Of a stretch of DNA of 64,000 bases, positions 57,848 through 64,000 are shown piece by piece; the stretch's first letter is position 1; each line of letters starts with the position of its first letter. The notes below the pieces were generated by a model, which was given only the letters and a program-made list of their open reading frames with translations, ran no database searches and was not told the DNA's origin. The stretch lies in assembly GCA_021927905.1 (NCBI GenBank), contig BLLK01000069.1, forward strand, positions 496,001 to 560,000. Reading direction: 5' to 3'. A program made the translations under genes and the position numbers. This DNA comes from Chaetoceros tenuissimus. Taxonomy: Eukaryota; Bacillariophyta; Thalassiosirophyceae; Chaetocerotales; Chaetocerotaceae.

Positions 57848-60208
57848 TTAGTCCAAATTTGGAACATTGGTGACAAGTCCGACACCTCTCACTCTACCGT
57901 CACGAAAGAGCATTCTCATTCCTTTACGTACATATTCTGGGCGCTGAGCGAATTCGAATCGCACCTTTGCTCGACTGCCCTGCCTTAATATGATTCCATC
58001 TTCGCTGTCAATATGAGACCTGTGCGAAGGAGGTAGACCGCTGACATTCTTGTTCACAATTTCAATACTCTTTGCAAAGGCAGTCTGACGAACATTTAGA
58101 ATATGCACATATGCTTGGTAGGATTTACGAATGGTAGTTCCTTCTCCCTTTAGTACACAAATCTCTGCATCAAACTCTTTGGTTGAGACGGGGTTTTCAG
58201 TAACGACTACCATGCCTCTTCTCAACTTGTTTTTATCTTCCTTCTTCAATGCTAGTGCTAAACAAGCCGATTGTCCAGAGGTAATATGTGTAGTGCTGAT
58301 TCTCGCAATATGTGCTGATTTTGCAACTGTCTTGATATACGATCCATCATCTGTTGGTCCAATACATACATGACAATTTGATCCAACAGTCAACTCTCCA
58401 GCATTTACAAATCCTGATACAACAGGTCCTACTCCAGGAACATTGAAAATGTCTTCACACAAGAACTCAAAAGATCTAGTAATCTTTTTCTCATGTCGCC
58501 TCCTCTTTGGCAATGAAAATAACATTTTACGAAGCAAATTCAAACCTTCACCAGTAACACATGAAATATCAATCACTGGAGCAAGCGTATGGAGCTTATC
58601 GATACAAGTTGTAATGTCCTGCTCTTTACGAATCACAAAAGGCTTGCGTCCAACATCTGGTGCACGCAAGAGTTTGTATACTTCTTCCTTTGAATTTTTC
58701 ATAGCATGTTCTGGGCATCCATCTACTTTGGTAAAGATGATAATTGTGGGAATACCAAAACTGCAGCATAAATTCAAATGATGATGCGTCATATGGGTAG
58801 GCGGATGCCGGGAGTTCACCAAGATCATTGAGTAGTCAGAGAATCCAGAACTCACACCATGAACAGTTGTTTTCAAATACTTTTCATGTCCAGCCAAATC
58901 TAATAATGTGACTATGCGATAAGACTCACGCGCGACTTCGTCCTCAGATTTGCGTTTATTAACTCTCATTGAATCTTTACCACTGATTGGCTCTCCTGTG
59001 TGCCGAAAGCCCATCAAATGGGACTGTGCAGTAGATGTTCTTCCAGTTTCAATTTCATGTCTATGCTTCATGATTGTAGTACGAGATCTTCCACGTCCAT
59101 CGTCCAAACTCGAAGTAGTTAAAGTTCCAATGAGAGTACTTTTACCAGCATCCACATTTCCCACCACTGCAACACGGATGTTTCTCGAAGTCAAGGTCTC
59201 TGCAATGTTTGTGACTCCCTCATTCTGCGTTTCAGCTTCCTCTACTTGAGTCACTTTGATATTATTTTCGCGGTCACTATTTCCACCATTTTCACTCAAG
59301 TTCACAATGGTCATATTTGAATCAGAATGTACACCAACTCCATTTGCAAGTTCAACAAGAGATATTGGACTGGCATCGAGAATATGGGTTTCAATGCGAT
59401 GAATGCTAATCTCGCACCTTGTAAATGCCTTCTCATCGAGCTTGTTATCTTCGTCTTCGGATTTCTTCTCTTCTAGCCCATGAGCAGTTTTGATATTGTC
59501 AAATTTAAATACAGGAGGTTCCTCAATCCGTATTTGCTCATTCTCCACAATCTCATTTCCATCTTCTGTCTTTTTCGCTTCATTCTGAATCATGACTCTA
59601 TGGGTGACAATAGAGTTCAAAGATCGTGCGATACATTCCAATATTCTAGCCGACTCTTTCACTTCTTCATAGTCCAATAAAGAATGGCATCCATCATCTT
59701 CGACACCAAGGAAATATGTACATGTTCCATGTCCTTCATCTAATCGGTATGACATCTGTGTCGCCAATGAACGAAGACGAGATGGCGAGGGACGAATCAA
59801 TTGTCGTTTGTATTCTACGTTTCCATCCTATAAGTGAACCAAAGAGTGTAAGTTTCTGAAGCACAACACAACGGAAAATAATAGGACAGTTAGCACATCC
59901 GTCAGAACAAACTACCTTGTAAATCAAATCTAAAACATTTCAACAACAACTTAAGATTCCCATGCGAACTGTATTGCATCTAAGTATCATATAATGAAAG
60001 GCAACCAAATTGATGATTGCACCACCAGTTTTCCTATAGGTCTACTTACGTGTTTCTCAGGTGGAACAACCTTGAGAGATCTCTTCACTTTAGCACTTTC
60101 AAATTTGTGAGGTGGAATTGCATAGTTGCTTTTGGAAGAAGTATCGGATCCATGAGACGAAGAACTCGTCATTTTCGTTGACATGCCAGTACTTTTTAGC
60201 CCAATCAT
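57848..60208 (-). CDS. GTPBP1: GTPBP1/GTPBP2-like translational GTPase
   Basis: Exons 60208-60050 and 59827-57848 (712 aa). The 222-bp intron has GTAAGT and CTTATAG at phase 0. The joined PPEKH-DGNVEYKRQLIRPS reproduces the E-(G/D)-N-V-E-Y-K-x-x-L motif of the GTPBP1/2 N-terminus, which confirms the junction. GTPase motifs: G1 VVGNVDAGKSTLIG (about 275), LDDGRGRSRTTIMKHRHEIE after it, G3 DLAGHEKYLKT, G4 TKVD. Domains 2 and 3 follow (VPGVGPVVSGFVNAGEL; SRAKVRFEFAQRPEYVRKGM). In animals GTPBP1/2 act on stalled ribosomes and can deliver tRNA in an EF-1A-like manner. The long acidic insert at residues about 110-260 is diatom-specific. The start could also be the ATG at 60184. Confidence 0.88.
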
Positions 60209-60622
60209 TCTTCCCTGACCTTCCTTTTACTATGCTAGCTTGCTTGTTTAGCTTGGTTCTATTCTTGCTACTATTTTATTGTAGCCTATTGAATGGTATT
60301 TTTGCAGTTTTCCAAGAATCGTATGTTTGTATTTGATTGCTCCTTCTTTCGATGACGCGATTGTGAAAGAACAAAATTCATGTTCGTACAAGATACTTGT
60401 TCATGTCAAGGGGTACGGGATTGCTTCAACTTTTTTGAACCCCCCTAGTCATGATGGAGACTTTTCGCATGGCACGTCAAAACATTGGCTATGGCAGCTA
60501 GCTAACTAAGGTACACAGAAGCTTTTTTTCTTCTGTCGAATTCAATTACAATGACGACAATAAGACTTCAGTACAGACAATAATTTGCAAGATTTGCATA
60601 AATTCTATTATTATTTACATTT
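60209..60622. other. Intergenic region, no feature seen
   Basis: 414 bp between the GTPBP1 promoter and the 3' end of the HAT-repeat gene. Several short frames show no sign of selection. AT-rich. Confidence 0.45.
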
Positions 60623-63330
60623 CTACAGTGTATGAGCTACTTCTTTACCTTCCATGGATGGAAAAGAAAGGCCCTTGTACCAAGATTCATTCGAACTACT
60701 TGAATGACTCAGTAACTTGTGTTGCCATGGTGCACGCCTTAGCATTTGATTCTTCAACTGGAGCATGTTGAGATCAAATGGTGCATCTTCTGAATTGGTT
60801 TCGTTGTCTAGTTTCTGGGCTTGATCGAGGCATTGCTGTTCTAAATGCTCATTGGCCATGGTAGAAGCTACCTTTGCCCATAGTCTCCAAATTCCACTGT
60901 CCCCACTAGGTGTCAACGATTCAGTGAGAGACAGACCTATACAGTGTTGAGCAAGATAGCAATCATTCCTTGCGTAATATAAAAATCGCGCAATGGAATA
61001 TAAAACTATGGATCGGTTCTCTGACCCAGTTGAATCAGAAGGGAGCTGCCGTAAACTGTGATCAAAGAGTACTTCTGCTCGATCAAGGTTACCTAAATGC
61101 CACTCTGCAATAGCCCAAGTGTGATACAGTCTAGCTGCTTCTTTTTCTATGGATACATCGTTATGTGTTGATATCGTTTGTGCACCAAGGAATAGTATAT
61201 CTCTTGCTGCCTCGTAGTTTCCATTTCTCATTTCAAACTCTGCATACAATCTGTATGGCTTACCACTCTTCTCTCCTACTTTGTCACATGCAATTTGAAA
61301 TAATTTCCTAGCTCTATCAGATCTGTCGAATTTAATCTGAAATTCGGCCCACCGGGTTAACAAATCCCAGTCTCCACGAAAACCTATCGCAGCACGGCTA
61401 TATACATTATTCGCAGCATCGTAGTCTCCATGTCGTTCTTCTAACCTAGCCCACGAATAGTACACGTGAACCCATTTATCTCCTTGTCTAGCGGGTTTGA
61501 CACTTTTCGAAAAGGATCCAATATTTCTAGATGATTCGTATACATCGACTGCCTTCTCATAGATATTTCTAGCTTCGACTATTTGGTGCTGTGTCTCTTC
61601 CAATTGCGCCAATCCAAGCCTGTGAAGTGGAAAGAGTTAGGAAAAATTGTCCTTCTTTTTAAATATGCTAGAGATGAAAACAAATGTATTCTTACCATCC
61701 TTGGGAATGCATAGTGGCCATTTTAACACTTTGTCTCAACCAGTTCCTGCATTCGGAAATGTCACCTTTATCATAGGAAACATGACTCAAAGCAGTGTAT
61801 AAGAAGCTTTTGCCCCAGTCCATGAGTCGACCAGTTTCTTCTGCTTCGGCATCAATACATTTCAAGCCTTTGTTGTAAGCTTTTTCGGCCATATCCAACA
61901 TCTTAGCCTCCCTATATAAATCACCTAATGCATGATACAATCTATGATTTGTAGGACAATGCTTCAGACCAGCCCTCAATATAGTTGTGGCTACACGAAT
62001 GTTTCCTTCCGAATGCTCCAATGTCGCAAGTGCATGGTATGGGTTAGGGAAATCAGGAGCGACTTCTATAGCCTCCTTGTACAAAAGTCTCGCCTTTTGA
62101 CGATTCCCTTGTTCAGCTTCTAGCTTTGCTAAACCTTGCAACAAATCACCCCTACTACGCTGACTCTTGTTGCGATGAAGTGCTTCTCTCAAAATCTGCT
62201 TCGCCTCTGATGTATTCCCCTGAGAAGCTTCCAATCTTGACATTCTACGAATCACACGTGTATCATTCGGAGTCACTTCCATTAATTTCTCTAAATAATA
62301 CCTAGCCTTCACCAAGTCTCCATCTTGATCCGCATACTTTGCATTTTGATACCATTGCTTCAATTCATAATTATTAGGCGTACTATGTTTCACATCTTTC
62401 TTTTCAAAAGTCTTTGTAAGCTCTGACAAATAATTGGAACTCATATTCAAACTTTCCGTCAGATCCACTTCATCCTCGTCAGTCTCATCGACATCAAAGC
62501 CTAATGAAGGTTTACTTTTTGAAAATGAAAATTTCTTACTTCTCAATAATTCTTTTCGACGATTTATCAATGGTTCAATTTCATCTTCAGGCGATTTAGC
62601 TGGTGTAGGCGCTTCAGTGTAAAGCGATTGTTGTACGACATCCGTCAATACATGATGTGAGGTATTTATTGCATTACGCTCCAACGCTTGACGTTGCTGA
62701 TTATTTGTCCATTCTATCAAACGATCTTGCAATTCTTTTTTATTTCCAGTCTGTAAGAAATCTGAGTTAGTTACTTGATCCCAAGAAGTATAGAAATATG
62801 CCATGGGCGGACAAGGGATAACGTACCTTTGGTAAATTTCGTTCTCCAAGTTCATTCTTCAACTCGACAACTTTCATCTCTTGAATCTCAGATCTAGTCA
62901 TTATTTTTTCACTTTCTTGTTGTTCTGAAAGGAAATTAGATTTGAATTGTGCCTCTTGTTCCATCAACAAGTTTTCACAAATTTGCTTCTTGATGGGACT
63001 AGGTGTATTTTTACTACTAGGTTTTGTCTCTGTATCTGTATCCGAATCAAAAGATCGCGAAATCATATTTAGATCAAAGCCCAATATAGCTGTAGGTTCT
63101 TGATGCTCTGTCCTTATTATGTTTTGTGATGGAGATGGCCGACCTCCGTACCGACTGCTTTGTTGCATGTCTAAAATGTTATTGGAGGCTAAAGGTGAAA
63201 GGAACGATGTCCATTCATCTCTTTGCAAGGATGCATGTGATGAACCCTTGGGCGAAGACGTTATTGAAAATGCATCACTAGATGATATTGAAAGAGCGAC
63301 GATAGTTATTGCTGTATTTGTAATTCTCAT
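60623..63330 (-). CDS. Plastid HAT/TPR-repeat RNA-stability protein with SAP domain
   Basis: Three exons: 63330-62827, 62750-61696 and 61619-60623 (851 aa). Introns are 76 and 76 bp, GT-AG, with phases 0 and 2. The ATG at 63330 starts MRITNTAITIVALSISSSDA, a signal peptide followed by A-F-S at the cleavage site. That is the A-F pattern of bipartite diatom plastid presequences. A SAP motif spans the first intron (EMKVVELKNELGERNLPK / TGNKKELQDRLIEW). From about residue 325 about a dozen 34-residue helical pairs follow (DLLQGLAKLEAEQGNRQKAR, YHALATLEHSEGNIRVATTI, RLYAEFEMRNGNYEAARDIL). They have the W/L-x-x-x-A-x-x-E pattern of HAT repeats, as in HCF107, MBB1 and NAC2, which bind and stabilise plastid transcripts such as psbB/psbH. 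The specific target is inference. Confidence 0.8.
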
Positions 63331-63868
63331 GATTGATACTGTCAAGTAGGAATGGAATGTTTTTATGTCTCGTATAGCCGGAATGTATGAATGAATATAT
63401 TTCTAAATAGCTTTTCTAAATTGAACTGAATGAAGGCCTGCAGTGCTTCGATGAAAAATCAGTTCTAATGAAATATACTATGAATGAGTGAATGAATCAG
63501 AGGAAGGAATGATGGTATGCACTTCCTATTCTTGTTTATGTAAAGAATTCTTCCACCTGGCCTTGTCGACTGATGATGCTTTCGAGATTGGTTTGTTCTT
63601 CTTCCATCTTTGAATTCGATGAGAGGCCATTATGAGATGCGTCGCGTGTTACAAACCGTGTCTGACTAGGGTTCAACTTGGGAGAAAAGAAGTGAAAGGA
63701 GAGAAAAGAGAGATTAGTTGAGAGGGAATGAACGTCATTGTCGTATATGTTTACAAAGCTTAGGCAAGCTACAACAGTGTTCACGTAAGTTAGTGCAGTG
63801 ATTGATAGAAATATAAAAGAGCACAATCTTATAGATTATTTCCTAGCTAGCTATGTTACAGTCAGTTA
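63331..63868. other. Intergenic region with one weak frame
   Basis: A 96-codon minus-strand frame (63536-63826) begins with hydrophobic residues (CSFIFLSITALTYVNTVVAC) that look like a signal peptide, but it has no ATG. Its only ATG would give about 24 residues. I do not call it. Otherwise no feature. Confidence 0.35.
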
Positions 63869-64000
63869 TCATTGCTCTGATATCGTTGAACAAGAATCAT
63901 CTTTCTCTGCCACATTGTTGCCCCAAAGTTTTTCATGAACTGAAGGCAAAATAGTTCCAATGAATGCTTCCATCACGGATACATCCCATCCTTCTTGATG
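63869..64000 (-). CDS. Right-edge gene fragment, C-terminal 43 residues
   Basis: The minus strand is open from base 64000 to a TGA at 63869-63871. It encodes HQEGWDVSVMEAFIGTILPS then VHEKLWGNNVAEKDDSCSTI and SEQ. Composition is coding-like and there is no stop upstream within the window, so the gene continues beyond the right edge. No family can be assigned from 43 residues. Confidence 0.5.
   Translation of the reverse strand, partial: HQEGWDVSVMEAFIGTILPSVHEKLWGNNVAEKDDSCSTISEQ

Noticed and set aside
63536-63826. 96-codon minus-strand frame with signal-peptide-like start
   Set aside because: No ATG start, no splice evidence that attaches it to another exon, and it lies just after the end of the right-edge gene.
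1-64000. CRISPR arrays, bacterial operons, rRNA and tRNA genes
   Set aside because: No regularly spaced repeats; genes have spliceosomal introns and separate promoters. No convincing tRNA B-box/A-box pairs were noticed by eye, but a tRNAscan-SE run would be needed to exclude them.

Overview
The window is nuclear DNA of a photosynthetic stramenopile, almost certainly a diatom and plausibly a centric one of the Chaetoceros type; the genus is inference. The evidence is: short GT-AG introns (mostly 65-240 bp, many with a TACTAAC-like branch site); AT-rich intergenic DNA; two secreted proteins with Pro-Ser repeats and Cys modules; a lysine-cluster protein resembling silaffins; a gene with two DUF6824-like domains; and a plastid protein whose presequence has a signal-peptide-plus-Phe cleavage site. 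About 33 protein genes are supported, two of them cut by the window edges. Exon junctions were derived by hand from frame and splice signals.

Layout. 0-5.5 kb: a left-edge gene with a Tudor-like N-terminus, then a tandem group of unknown genes sharing a VKKII..KPAK motif plus a decayed copy. 5.8-8.5 kb: a 5'-truncated ribonucleotide reductase small-subunit copy directly behind, and in frame with, an HBS1-like ribosome-rescue GTPase. 9.5-17 kb: an RVxF-type diatom protein, a dienelactone hydrolase-like enzyme, an ankyrin protein, a membrane protein and a double-DUF6824 protein. 17-19.2 kb: gene-poor, with possible coding relics. 19.2-28.5 kb: class II histone deacetylase, a Tubby/LURP-like protein, a Tim17-like protein, CIAO1, syntaxin-5 and a methyltransferase-like protein. 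28.8-34 kb: two diverged paralogues in opposite orientation flanking an SGF11 (SAGA deubiquitinase module) gene. 34-37.3 kb: two tandem single-pass membrane kinases. 37.9-38.8 kb: the silaffin-like secreted protein.

38.9-43.4 kb is the accessory region. A Penelope-type reverse transcriptase element lies on the minus strand. It has a gag-like ORF1, a canonical -1 slippery heptamer into the RT frame, no visible GIY-YIG endonuclease, a hammerhead-like motif at the 5' end and a long hairpin at the 3' end. It sits between 92-bp direct repeats, nested in 685-bp direct repeats that copy the promoter and first exon of the bZIP gene that follows.

43.3-64 kb: a four-exon bZIP factor, a two-box HMG protein divergent from a remarkable inositol-3-phosphate synthase / PfkB kinase / HMG-like fusion, a Cys-rich Pro-Ser secreted protein, a GNAT-plus-ankyrin protein, a WW/zinc-finger protein, a coiled-coil protein, a GTPBP1-like GTPase, a plastid HAT-repeat RNA-stability factor with a SAP domain, and a right-edge gene fragment.

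No operons, CRISPR arrays, rRNA or convincing tRNA genes were seen. The genes are independent eukaryotic units covering translation quality control (HBS1, GTPBP1), chromatin (HDAC, SGF11, HMG), trafficking (syntaxin 5), Fe-S assembly (CIAO1), inositol metabolism and probable cell-wall/silica biology.
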